The translations under genes and the position numbers were made by a program. The notes below the pieces were generated by a model. The model searched no databases. It saw only the letters and a program-made list of their open reading frames with translations, and had not been told where the DNA came from. From Salminus brasiliensis (Eukaryota > Chordata > Actinopteri > Characiformes > Bryconidae), in NCBI RefSeq assembly GCF_030463535.1, contig NC_132887.1, positions 17,289,358-17,353,357 on the forward strand: DNA of 64,000 bases. Direction: 5' to 3'. This document shows, piece after piece, positions 13,701-25,170 of this stretch (the first letter of the stretch is position 1; the number at the start of each line of letters is the position of its first letter).

Positions 13701-16700
13701 TTTCTCTTTCTTGCTTTCTCCTTCTCCATCCTGTTCCAGATTTGCTGATGTTAAAGCCAAGATAGCGAGTGAGTAGGAGTTTTCTTTTCTTTAATACACT
13801 AAAGAGCATTATTTGTGAAAAGGAAAATGGATAAACCCAGTTGTGATGTACAATAATAGAGTGGATTAGTATCACAGGAATTAGACTTATTTTATTAATT
13901 GGAGCCCATTAGACTGTGTGTATGTGTTAAAACCAATGCATCATGGGATGTGTGTGGTGTTTCTAAGGTAAATACCATGACCTGGAACGACAGTTGATCC
14001 AGGAGTTCACAGCAGCTCAGCGCAGGGGAGAGATTGGACGCATGAGAGAAGTGGCTGCAGTCCTGCTGCATTTCAAGGTGAGGATGAGGCTGTCTCAGTA
14101 ACACCCCTGTGTGCACCATATAGACTAGGGCTGAGCCAATATATCAGCTGGGTGATAGACCATGCACTTTACAAAGATTGCTAAACTGGCTGTGACTGAT
14201 TGCTATGTTGCAACACAGGCTAAGCTGTTAAGCTATGAAGGTTAATATAACCGAACATGCAAAGTACATCCAGACCTAACCTATAACCTTAGCATGCAAT
14301 AACATACTAGTCTTCATGAGAGGACTAAAAAAAGAATATTAATGACAAGAAACCAACAAAACTATTAAGCATCCCGAGAAGCTCCAATCCTTGCCCCACA
14401 ATATTTGTAATTTAAGACATTGTGAGCTTCTGCTAAATATTTAAGTCTGAAAATAGATGACAGACGGTAATATTAGATGGGTCTGTTGGTGTAGCGTAGT
14501 GGGTAACAACACCTTTACTATGCCAGAGGGTTTAGTTTCCCAGGTGAGTAAGCACACCACCACAACACCAATAAGAGTCCATGGGGCAAGACTCACTACG
14601 TTCGCTTACATGTCAAACATCAGCAAAATGCCATAAATGTAAATGTGTAGCTAAATATATAAATTAAGCCTTATTTTAATGATGCGGTATAGATTATTTT
14701 AAGATGCTAAAATTGTTAACAAATAATCTGCTATTAACAGTAATTATAGGTTTTGAGTTCATTTAGGCTTTAGAGTTAAATTGACAGTTCAGATTACTCA
14801 TAAAATATCATAAGATGTTGTATTAATAAAATATTTGTTATATTAATTAATAAAATATCTGTTGATGTTCATAGGATTTTTGGATCCTTAGATTTGTGAT
14901 ATTAGTGACAACATTTCATATAAATGCAGGAATAATGTAGGTTATACCATTATCTTTGTACTGGGATTGTTGTCTCACATTCTCTCTGCTTTTTTTCCTC
15001 AGGGGTATGCTCATTGTATAGATGTCTACATCAAGCAGTGTCAAGAGGTGAGCCCTTTTTAATAGAAATAGCAAAATGCTTTTACAGATGCTGTTAGATT
15101 TGTCAAGGCTAAGATAACTTTCTGTTCACTCTCTCTTTCTTTTATCTCAGGGTGCATACATGCGTAATGACGTGTTTGAGGACACAGCCCTTCTCTGTCA
15201 GCGAGTCAATAAACAGGTGGGAGAGGTCTTCTGCAGCCCAGAAACCGTGATGGCAAAACTCATCCAGAACATCTTTGAGAACAAGCTGCAGGTTTGTCCT
15301 CGGACTCATACACAGGGTAAACGGTGCACATACTAGCCATTTGCTTATCTTAGGTCTGGCAGCTGACTAGGCTGTATGCTTTCAGGCTCATGTAAAGGAA
15401 AAACTTGAGACTCGTCCCACTGAGTTGGAGCAATACCTCAGAAACCTGTATGACCTCTATACCAGGTATTTTGCCTTCAGTCTCCTTCTTTCTTTAGTTT
15501 TGTAGTTCGTATTTCTGTTAATTCAAAGAGATTAAATGTCTGTTTGGCTTTTTTGATTACTTCTTGAGCAATGTCCACATATTAAAGCCATGTTTGGACC
15601 CTCTGTTTTCAGGACAACGGCTTTGGCTGCTAAACTAACAGAGTTTAACCTGGGCTCAGACAAACACACTTTCCTGTCCAAACTGATTAAGAGCATATTC
15701 TCCACTTACCTGGACAGCTACATAGACATGGAGCAGCAGTATCTGCAGAACCGCAGTGCCTCAATTCTGCAGAGATACTACGACTCAAAGAACCACCAAA
15801 AACGGCCTCTAGGCACCGGGAGGTAAGGAGCTCTCTAAAATGTTGGTGTCTGTCTGGAGGGGTAGTGTTGTGTTGGAAATGACAAAACTCTTTTACTCAA
15901 ATGTGTCCGCTAGTGCAGTGCAATGTATCATTGGTTTGTTATCCCAATATTGCTTTTGTACAGTGGCATGCAAAGGTTTGGGCACCCCCTTTCAAAATGT
16001 CTTCTACTGTGAATAGTTCAGGAAGTAGAATATGGACTGCTCTCCTAAGGTAAGATTACAGTCAAAGATGGAACATCCTTTTTACATTTTAAGCAAGGTG
16101 GTAGGAATAGGAATGGTAGGGGTCAAGAAAACCTTCCTAGAGAATTGCTCGTGGGATTACTAGAAAAGCAAAAAAAAAAAAAGCAAAATTAGCAAATTTA
16201 GGAGTGGTGGTGCACTGTTCTACTGTGCAGCAACACCTGCACAAATATGATCTTGGAAAAGTCAACAGAAGAAAACCTTGTGTGTGTCTTAACTTTAGCA
16301 TTAGAACCATTTAAATGACATTTAAAGCCTAATGCATCTTGGGAACAATTCCTTTAGGTTGATAAGTAGTTTAAATAAAACTCACACACAGTGGTCACAG
16401 TGATTGAAGATATGTAGTTTTGCATGCCACTGTAGGTGCTCTGATAAATTAAGGTATTCATGTGATCTGATAAATGTAAAATGGAAATTAAGGTTGTAAT
16501 GATTGCAGTTGCTAGAGCATTATAATTCCACTGCTAGTATTTTACACCATTATTACTTTTATTCCAGCAATTTTAATACAGACCAATCTAGTACAGTTAA
16601 ACCATCATGGTTAACATAGCGGCACATGTAGAATGCATACAGACCTAAATTGGACCTTAGCATGTTCATTTATTGCAGTATAATTGGAGTGCAGGTATTT

Positions 16701-19700
16701 TGTTCTGTATTTTGTTATTTTGGTATATTATCTAACTCTAGTGTCCAGTTTCAGTCATAGGCCAATTTTATTTTTTTTGGTCTGTAGCACTTATGGTTTA
16801 GGGTCTTTCTTTTCACAGTTGACGATGAGTGTACATTAAACAGCAGTGCTGTAGTCCCCCGGGACAGGCTGACATTTCTGCTCATCTATGCATAAACTGT
16901 TTGAGTGCCTGTGAAAGTGTTTGGGGAGAAACATACACACCACACACACACACACACACATATATGCTCATTCTGTCCTCCTCGCATGCACACAGTATAC
17001 AGGAGCTGAAGGAGAGGATCAGACAGCGCACAAATCTGCCCTTGGGCCCCAGTATTGACACACATGGAGAAACCTTCCTCTCACAAGAGGTTGTGGTCAA
17101 CCTGTTGCAGGAAACACGGCACGCCTTCCAGAGATGCAACAAGGCAACAAACATTTCATATATTTCTTGACTTGTTTAACTGTTAGCTACTCCTGAATGG
17201 TGGAAGTTAATCACTAACCTTTGTTTTCGCACAGTTGTCTGACCCAGCTGACCTCCCTAAAAATGCATACTCCATTTTCCTGCTCCTGGTAGAGCACCTC
17301 TGTGTGGACCATATAGACTATGCCTTAGAGATCGGCCTTTCAGGTAAGAGAATACTCATGTCATGTGTACTTCATTTATGGCATTAGCCTGTTGAGTGCT
17401 GTCAGACATGATTCTCACTTCTCTCCATAGCTATTCCTTCTTCAGATGCCAAAAATGCCAACCTCTACTTCTTGGACGTGGTCCAGCAGGCTAACACTAT
17501 CTTTCACCTCTTTGATAAGCAGTTCAATGATCACCTCATGCCACTTATAAGGTGAGTGTGAATGATAACGGATCATGTTCATCCATCATTTTGTGGAGAA
17601 CAACAACATCATTTTCCTTCTTCTCCTTTACTGGCTTCTTTGACATTCTGTGAACTGTGACTCTTGTAGTTCATCTCCTAAGCTGACAGAGTGCTTGCAG
17701 AAGAAGAAGGAGGTGATTGAGCAGATGGAAGTGAAGTTGGACACTGGGATTGACCGGTAAGTTTTTCCATTATAATACTTAAATGTCCATTATTGACTTA
17801 AAGCTGTCTGGACTGGATGTTTTGTGCCAGAACTTAAACCACTGATCGATACATGAGCATTGTTTTTGGGGAATATGCTTTCTCAGCCCTTTATTATATC
17901 GTTGTTGCTGGATATGCTAAATTTATAGACATATTTTAAAAACGCAGGTATGCTCTTTTATAATGTTTTATAAAGGCTTAAAAACAATATTCCAGTATGT
18001 CAGTCAAATTATGTCTAACTATGCTTTGAGTTGAATGTATCCAGCTTTTTTGGCAACTGTAAGCCAAGCATTTCTGGGGAGGTGTGTGTTGGGCTATGGT
18101 GTAGAGTACTGCATTTATTTGACGCAGAAATGTAAATTGTCATTAACGTGCGACCCTAGTGTAACTGGATGCGGAAGTAAAAAGCACTTCAACACGTACA
18201 GAATTTTTGTTTCTGTAAATGACGGAAGATCATGAACAATTTTGAGAAACGTTTGGGGTTCCAGAACATGGTGGAGCATTTTGTATTTTGCACACACGCC
18301 ATAGCGGCTATATCAGAAAATGGAAAACAAAACAAAGTACTTAAACCATAAGGGAAATACATCTGTAATACTGCAAGCTGTGGTCAAAAAAGAAAGCAAA
18401 AGTAAAAAAGCAGGTCACCATGAACCTCTGACCTCGTCTGAATGTCATCACAATGTGTCCTGGGGGTTTTACAACTACCTTTTCTGAGGTCAAGTGGAAC
18501 CTCAAGCTGATTGCCAAAAACATGCATGGAAAAAGCCTCTTTGTTCATAATTCCATTCAGCCAATGCTACATTTCCATCGGTCTTGATTTTGTTTGTTTT
18601 TAGGACTCTGAATTGTATGATTGGCCAGATGAAGCACATTCTGACCACTGAGCAGAAGAAAACTGACTTCAGGCCAGAAGATGAGAACAACGTCATGATA
18701 CAGTACACTACAGTAAGAGACCCAACCCAAACACAGATATTTGCAGTCAGACTTTGCACACAGTAAGAGCTACGTTGGGGAGCTTTACTTTTGTCCCTAC
18801 CAATACAATATCTCAGTGCTGCTTCTGGTTGTCTTAAGTATTGTGTGTTCTTTTCTTTTCCTCAGGCATGCTCTAAGGTGTGTGCGTATGTGAGCAAGCA
18901 GGTGGAGCGTGTGCGAAGGTCTATGGACGGGAAGAATGTGGACACGGTCCTGACAGAGCTGGGCGTGCGCTTTCACAGGCTCATCCACGAGCACCTGCAG
19001 CAGTTCAGCTACAACTACATGGGGGGCATGCTGGCCATCTGCGACGTGGCAGAGTACCGCCGCTGCGCCAAAGACTTTCGGGTAAGGAGAGGTCAAGGGC
19101 CGAAGGTTGTAAGAGTGTTAATTAGGTCTGCAGCTATTGAATATATTCATTTTCAAATAATCTATTGAATGAGAAAAAAAGCTCAAAACACAATTTTTAA
19201 TTGAATTACTAAATGGAAAAACAGGACAAAAAAGAAATGCTCAGATGCCAGTTTGCAAGCCTTTTTACAACTCTGTTATTCTGCCGATCTTGCAGCAACA
19301 GCATCAGCTTGCAAATTCTGTGCATTCATAGCACAGTTTAAATGAAAGAGAGAATAGATTTCACTCCGTTATGTGCTAACTTTGAGCTTACCGCAGAAAC
19401 TAGTTAACTAGCTTTCCAGAACTAGCTGGTTTATTGCCAGACATTGATGCAAATCAGTGCATGCTAACTAGAGTTCTGGAGCAGCAGGAAAGATATTAAA
19501 ATTGCAAGACCAATGTTGTTGCTTCCAGTTAGAGCTCTATTACATTGTTAGAAGTTGGTCTCTAGTCATTTCATTCATTTTGTGTTTCATAAAAGCGGTT
19601 AAATGATGTTTGTTTTCAATTGACCAATTTATTAAATTTAAATGCATATTTCTTTCAGCTATTGTGTGACTGGTGATTTTATGTTGCAATTTGTGTTATT

Positions 19701-19944
19701 ATTTTAAGAATAAAACCCAACAGGCAAATAATAGCTGTGTCTGTATTCTTCTCAGGTTCCTCTGGTCCTCCAGCTCTTTGACACACTCCATGCTCTGTGT
19801 AACCTCCTGGTTGTTGCTCCTGATAACCTGAAGCAGGTGTGCTCTGGCGAGCAGCTGACCAACCTGGACAGGAACCTCCTACATGCCTTTGTGCAGCTGA
19901 GAGCGGACTATCGCTCGGCCAGACTAGGACGCCATTTTAGCTAA
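7727..19944 (+). CDS. exoc5: Exocyst complex component 5 (Sec10), 18 coding exons
   Basis: This is the Sec10 subunit of the octameric exocyst, which tethers secretory vesicles to the plasma membrane and primary-cilium base and links to the Sec15 subunit. Exons: 7727-7753, 8356-8450, 10079-10226, 10310-10504, 13045-13109, 13740-13768, 13968-14077, 15003-15047, 15151-15291, 15386-15465, 15613-15822, 16996-17143, 17235-17343, 17431-17551, 17670-17756, 18604-18712, 18866-19081, 19756-19944. Phases join to 707 codons plus TAA (human 708). The start MATTAQLFEEPFDADEY is preceded by an in-frame TGA two codons upstream and has a good context (A at -3, G at +4). Residues about 40-100 form the N-terminal coiled coil (ERIQRKVEKLEQQ); conserved blocks follow, such as LPLGPSIDTHGETFLSQEVV, and the protein ends RADYRSARLGRHFS. 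All introns are GT-AG except intron 12, whose donor is GC. No disabling change was seen. Confidence 0.98.
7770..8060. repeat. AGCT/CTAG-rich clusters in exoc5 intron 1
   Basis: Four short runs of overlapping palindromic AGCT and CTAG tetramers occur near 7797-7810, 7949-7972, 8016-8032 and 8060-8070. They are self-complementary and interspersed with unique sequence. No function is evident; they could be decayed microsatellite or early-intron regulatory sequence. Confidence 0.5.
11118..11721. mobile_element. hAT-like short DNA transposon in exoc5 intron 4
   Basis: The left end reads AGGGCTGCACAATGTAT and the right end ATGCGGTGCAGCCC, a short inverted pair typical of the 'agggctgcac' fish hAT-like elements. 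The interior resembles 40658-40760 (GTGCCCATGTGCAGACATCAC and GGACGTGTAATGT in this copy). No clean 8-bp target duplication is visible and no transposase frame remains, so this is a decayed non-autonomous copy. Confidence 0.6.
12165..12870. promoter_or_regulatory. GC-rich candidate enhancer block in exoc5 intron 4
   Basis: Unlike the AT-rich intron around it, this 700-bp block is GC-rich, is not an obvious repeat, and contains TAATCC at 12259-12264 and its complement GGATTA at 12675-12680, the bicoid/OTX-class homeodomain site. A CTG/CCG run lies near 12770-12793. It lies 175 bp upstream of exon 5 and could act on exoc5 or at distance on otx2. Evidence is composition and motifs only. Confidence 0.35.
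14478..14650 (+). mobile_element. tRNA-type SINE with L2-like 3' tail, exoc5 intron 7
   Basis: The head has a tRNA-like start (TGGTGTAGCGTAGTGGGTAA, a degenerate A box) and a worn B-box region near 14529-14541. The 3' end AAATGCCATAAATGTAAATG (from 14636) is the reverse complement of the tails of the LINE fragments at 34355 and 37185. That shared tail is how a SINE recruits its partner LINE's reverse transcriptase. Confidence 0.7.
15961..16432. mobile_element. Tc1/mariner-type non-autonomous element, exoc5 intron 11
   Basis: The element begins CAGTGGCATGCAAA and ends with the exact inverse TTTGCATGCCACTG, flanked on both sides by TA, the target duplication of Tc1/mariner transposons. It is 472 bp. 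Internal sequence around 16203-16245 (TGGTGCACTGTTCTACTGTG) matches, inverted, the fossil at 42840-42900, so it derives from a longer family member with transposase. No open transposase remains. Confidence 0.85.
17144..17145 (+). other. Non-canonical GC splice donor of exoc5 intron 12
   Basis: Exon 12 must end at AACAAG (17143) to join in frame with exon 13 (TTGTCTGACCCAGC). The next bases are GCAACA, so the intron is GC-AG. No usable GT lies nearby: reading on meets an in-frame TGA at 17168-17170 before the first downstream GT. Confidence 0.85.
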
Positions 19945-21430
19945 TGATGGGGCATAATGCCTGTGTGCTGCACAGCCGTCCAATCAGAACAGCCCTCTTG
20001 GTAGGCAACAACACTACACCCAAACTTTTTTTTTTGGCTTTTGGAATTTTTATATTCCTAAAAGTAACCCCCTCCACAAGAGAATGAGACTGTGTCATCC
20101 CACCTGTACTGAACAGTGAATATTTGGACATGGCCCACTCCATCTGTCTTTACAGTTTTTATTTCTGTATTTCTGCTTTTTGCCTTCTGCGCTCATCTTT
20201 TAACTACTGCATATGAGAATGTGTGGCATTTCATTTGAAATGGTTTCCTTCACTTCACAGCGTCCTTGCATTACAATTTTAAGGCCTATTTTAATACAGG
20301 TGATAGTGATCTGTAAAAAAGAAAATGTTGGAAAGAGGGCTGTTTGTTCATTTTTCTCTGGATTTTGATGTGGAGTGGGTGATGTAGGATAAATTACAAT
20401 GGACCAGATTTGAAATTCTGCAGAAATCTGAGGGAGAAAAGACTCTACTTATTTGCTTTTGTTTTTATTTTACCAAATATATGTGGCTCTGCTGGCACTG
20501 GAGACACTTCAGCAAGCTGCTCTAAAGGATCATGAGCTAACTCACTAATGAGCAACTGCTAAAACCATTTTTTTTTTCTTCTTTCCCTTCCTCACATAGA
20601 GTTTAATATAAATCAGATGTGAATTCTGTGCTTGGTTTGCAAGTTACAGACTTGCTCACCACTTACTCAATATGCAGTTCATGCAGTTCAATGTAGTCAA
20701 GACCAAGCAACAAAAACCTAATTGCAACACACTACGCTGAACATGTCACTGATAATTAATTAAATAAATCGTCTGAATTGGTAAACAAAACGTAGTAATT
20801 CTGATATTTTCCATCCTGGTAGCGAATGTTGTCCTGTGGTACCTGTAGGTCTGTTGTTTTTGCTTATGAACATATGGCACAATCCACTTCTCCTAATCGG
20901 AGGATGTGATGAATTAGAAGGGCTGAGCAATATGATGATGGTATATTTTATCCCAAAGAGAGCACAATTATTTCATGTGGTCATGGTTTTAAAAGAGGCT
21001 GTATTGGTTTGCTGGTGCAATCTGTTTGTTCTCAAACCTCAGAAAAACACGATGGTATTTAGTGTTGTAATGATATTGTGTCTTAAGTCTTGTCATATTT
21101 TTGCCTTATAGCTTACCTCTTTTAGCACATATTCAGTTTAACTGGTAAACGTGCAAAATGACAACAGTTTGGTTAAAATATGATTGCATCATATGCTGTG
21201 GAACACATTTAGTATTGTAAATATTGCAGCTTTCCAAAGTGAAACATATCTGCCTCCCACTGACATCTGTGCTCTGGAGCAAGTTTAGCAATCAAAAAAG
21301 CATTTGAGCAATGATTTATTTTTATGTTTAGGAAAAATAAATGAAAACAAATGAGGCAAATGAGTTTTGATATATGTAAAATGTCATGCTTTTGTTTGAT
21401 CACTTCCTAATAAAGTTAAGGGAAAAATAC
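19945..21430 (+). other. exoc5 3' UTR
   Basis: After the TAA at 19942-19944 there is about 1.5 kb of AT-rich sequence with no splice structure or coding exon. Canonical poly(A) signals occur at 20763-20768, 21336-21341 and 21409-21414. Around 20920-20960 there is a GGGCTGAGCAATATGATG stretch resembling another fish repeat end. Confidence 0.6.
21409..21414 (+). terminator. Candidate distal poly(A) signal of exoc5
   Basis: An AATAAA sits in CCTAATAAAGTTAAG about 1.47 kb past the stop codon. Nearer alternatives are 20763-20768 and 21336-21341; which is used cannot be told from sequence. Confidence 0.45.
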
Positions 21431-22139
21431 TAATTAATTGCTTTAGACATTTCAATTTAAATTCATGCAGGCTTTATTCTTTTCAAAATTCACTTTTAAA
21501 GTTGATCAGACTTATGCAATAACGAATATAGGTGAAAAATCCTAATTAGGGATTAGGATCAAAAGTACTGAACTGGTAATTGCTCTGCATTTTTACATAT
21601 AATTAACACTTGCAAGCAACGTCCAAAAGTCTGATGCAGTGTCGTATGACTCCTTTTACTTTAACCTTAAAGATCTATGTTGGTGGCAGGGACGAGTGAC
21701 CCCTGTCTGACCTAGGTGTTCAACAGCTGGATCAGGTGGACATTCAGTGCTTGAGCTCATACATTTATTAAAAAACAGATATTGATATACTGATTGACTG
21801 ATGGTGAAGCGGCATGATTTGTTTGATTTTATTGGAAAACAATAACCGCATCATGATTTGTTCTCACAGAGGTCAACACCCTGACCTAACAACAAAACGA
21901 CAAAGTAGGCTCTCAATGACTCTCATTATAAATAACACCGCTGTTTAGAGTAAATTCTGCTCACTATCCTTATAATTATAGCTTATAATATTAATGCTAA
22001 TCTTTATAATGTCCACACTTTTATTTTATTATAATTAAAATGAACAGTTAATTGAAAAACTGAATTTACGCAATGTCTGTTGTACCATCAGATACATTAG
22101 CTAAGTGTCTTGAATTTCCTCCTTTGGATTTGTGTTAAC

Positions 22140-23110
22140 CACCAATGAGTGAATATCCTTCAGGGTCCAGAGTTCAGGTCTAGTCTTGGACGTTTCCTCC
22201 TTTATCTTTCCTGGTGAAGCTGCGTTGTCCAGTATTTAACCCCAGTCGGGAAACCAGCCTGTGGAAGTTCGAGGCGCAGCCGTAGACTCACACAGCTTCT
22301 TAACGTGTCCTCGCAGCTTCAGTCAAACACTAAAAAGCAGATACCAGACATATCCTGCCATAGCTATTACGCTCGGAGTAAGAGAAAACTGGTTAATCAC
22401 TTTATTTATTTAGGAATGGGTATAACGGTCGGTTTCGTTTGGGAGCTCCTTCGCAGACCTCCACAGACACAGACTCGCCTCACCTCACAGACTCATCGAG
22501 TATTCTTAACCACGGAGGTTTAGGGTAATATATTCCCAAAGGAGGAAAATTATTCTCACAGTTAAAGCGACAGAAAGGGCCAAACTGCTATCTTAACCGC
22601 CCAGCGGTGTGTGAGCCGTGTGTGGTCGCGGTGGCTGAGAGAAAGCTAGGCCTGAAAGCTAGCTAAGCTAAACTCTGTCTCCGCCAAAGCGTGCTGTTGT
22701 GTCGGAGGTAGGTACACAATGACAAATGGGCAAAGTTAAACAGCGCAATTAATTAGGCTAATATTAATATGATCAATGCCGTGGAAATTCAATTCTCCAA
22801 GCCCTAATCACAACCGGATAGCTTGTAAAAATTATTTTGTTAGGCCCCGGTGCAAACACGCAGGCCTTTTCCAAACATTTGAGCACTATTTGTTTTCCGT
22901 GGCGATTAGCGTTTACCGTTAGCGAGCGGGCGGAGGGCCGATAAGAGGAGAGAGAGAGAGAGAGAGAAGCGAGGGGGAGAGGGAGCATCCCGCGGGCCCG
23001 GCTAACTCACTCACTCACACACACACACACACACACACGGTTAGGGCTGCTGTTTCGGGGGGGCGGGGGGTGGCGCTGTGTTTGAGCAGGTGGCGCGGAT
23101 TAGGTGCACT
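22140..23110. promoter_or_regulatory. CpG-rich block, candidate unannotated promoter
   Basis: Composition changes sharply from AT-rich flank to CpG-rich sequence, densest at 22560-22720 and 22900-23100 where GA and CA microsatellites interrupt it. A donor-like GGAGGTAGGT lies at about 22705-22714. No coding exon is recognised, so if transcribed it is likely the start of a noncoding RNA. In mammals an antisense RNA starts near OTX2; any equivalence is inference. Confidence 0.4.
22946..23038. repeat. (GA)n and (CA)n microsatellites
   Basis: A GA run at about 22948-22968 is followed by an ACTC/ACAC run at about 23006-23038, both within the CpG-rich block. Confidence 0.85.
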
Positions 23111-23813
23111 GTCAACAAGCCTCCTCAGCTCTACTCATTAGCCTTCATGATTTTACCAGTTCCTCTCCCACACATCCATATCTGCTCTTCTCTGTAAAGA
23201 TAGCATTTGTTTTGGGAAGGGCTAGTGTTCACTTTCGAATCCCCTTGTGGAAAGCTGCTATTTCTACTGCTCGCTCCTGTTCAGGTGCGGTAAGGCTTAG
23301 GGGGCTGTGATAAGGGGGGCAGAAATACAATATATGATACTTTACAATGATTTTTACTCAGTATTTCACACACTGTGCAGCACAGAAAACTAATTCTGCT
23401 CTCCGTAATGAAAGCAGGAGGAGCAGTCGCACTGGGACCCATGATGGGGGGCAGAACTCGTCACCTGGCCCTCCTAAAATGCTGGTACTCAGATATACAA
23501 CCGTGATTTACAGAAGGACCATGTTTCTTACAGTTTAGCTTCAGTCAGCACTACCCAGCCCAGACAAGTTCAAAAAGGGTCTCCCTGATGGTCACTGGTT
23601 TTAAACAGATCCCTGGCAACATGTGACCTGATATAGTCATTATTTATCATTTTTATAAGGTATTAGATTAGATAATATAGATGTTATATGCTGGTGGGCA
23701 CATTAGATATAAAAATCATTTCTTTTATATGGTAGGCTTACATTTTTATACTCTCCCAGCAGGTTTTTTTGTGGAATATTTTTTTTTTTGTTTTTTGTGT
23801 TTTTTTGTGACCA

Positions 23814-23847
23814 GTAGCAGCAGCAGTAGCAGCAGCAGTAGCAGCGT
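23814..23847. repeat. (AGC/AGT) trinucleotide repeat
   Basis: About eleven trinucleotides alternate AGCAGCAGT-type units after a T-rich tract. No open reading frame uses it. Confidence 0.85.
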
Positions 23848-24879
23848 CTAAAATTGTGTGCATGTTAACATTATGAAATTTAGCAGGGTTTGGTCATCAT
23901 ACCTCACTATGAAATATTCTTATTTTGAATCAGTATGACGCTGGCATGTAATTTTGGAAGACGTTGGATTTTGTTTACTTAACATCTCTATATAAAACCA
24001 ATGAAATATCCATCTGCTGCCGTCATTATTCTGCGTCAGATTCACATTGGAAGTAGACGTTCTGACATTAAATTTAGCTCACCCCACTTACATCACACCT
24101 ACGTTTAACCAGATAACTGTCTATTGGCATTAGTGGCCAGCTTGGCTGACCTTTAAGATCCCAGTTATGCCCCTGAGTTGGACAGCTTTTTTTATATACC
24201 CACAGTTTTTCAACCATTTGTTCAGAAAAGCTTTCATTTTTAAGGATACTGATAAAATATAATCATACTGGGCTTCTGGAAATAAGATACTGAAACACAT
24301 TTATTAAAACTGCTTTTTCTTGGAAGTGAGGATCTAACACAGTGACTGTGAGACCCATCTTAATATGCTGTCTGGGAATGAAAGAATTGAATGATTGAGG
24401 GACGGAAGTACATGTCCCTCCTTTCTAAGGGGTTAAGGCTCCAGACTTCTGGTACATTACTGAGACCTAAAGGAGCCATTAAGATTTCTGAGAGTCACTT
24501 CATGTCTCAGGTGTCTCTTATTGTCTGTCTTCAGCCAACAATAACACTTGTCCTGTTGTTAGTGTCCTTCCTCTCAACCATGAGTGGCCGATGTGAAGTG
24601 CTTCAGTGCCTCAGTGCCTGCTTGAGCTGATGATTCCCACATATTCTGGGCTACAACTTAACTCAAGAGTCTTATGGACACTCTGTCCCAGCCTAGACCC
24701 CCTGTGGAGGGGTTTTTTCCTGTAGTGCTATGTTAAATCCTTTGAGTTATCTCTTTGCTCTCCTCCTCTTTCACAATTTTTTTAATCAGTGCCCCAACTT
24801 GAAGATTGATTGATTGGACAAGCTTCAGCAAAGAGTCCAGGCCAACTCTTATTCTAATGAGTCTCGCTAAAAGTTCATG

Positions 24880-25170
24880 AGAACTTAACAGAGTGTTGTT
24901 TATCTAGAGGGTGTGCACCCACACACACATTAAATGGTAATTACGCCTTAATTGCGCTGTTCCCGCTGTTATTGCGATCCCATGGTGGAGCGTTTGGTCC
25001 ACCCTGCCTCCAGTCCCCTCCAGTGGTTCTAGCAGCCCACAAATCCGAGCTTGAGCGCATCACTCTCTCAAATGGCCCTCCCTCTGCCTCCTGGAGCAGT
25101 GACAATACAGCATTACAGCAGTCAATCCATGTCAACAGCAGCTTTGCTTAATGCCAGCTAAAAGCTTTTA
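24880..25170. promoter_or_regulatory. Possible conserved noncoding element
   Basis: Non-repetitive sequence with GGTAATTACGCC and CTTAATTGCG homeodomain-like cores at about 24936-24956, followed by moderately GC-rich sequence. No splice structure. Assignment rests on composition and motifs only. Confidence 0.25.

Noticed and set aside
19937..20143. Minus-strand 68-codon frame downstream of exoc5
   Set aside because: Overlaps the exoc5 stop and 3' UTR, with no family resemblance or splice structure.
22305..22523. 72-codon frame with a hydrophobic middle, in the CpG-rich block
   Set aside because: It begins with GTG, not ATG; the first ATG is internal and leaves a short peptide of no known family.
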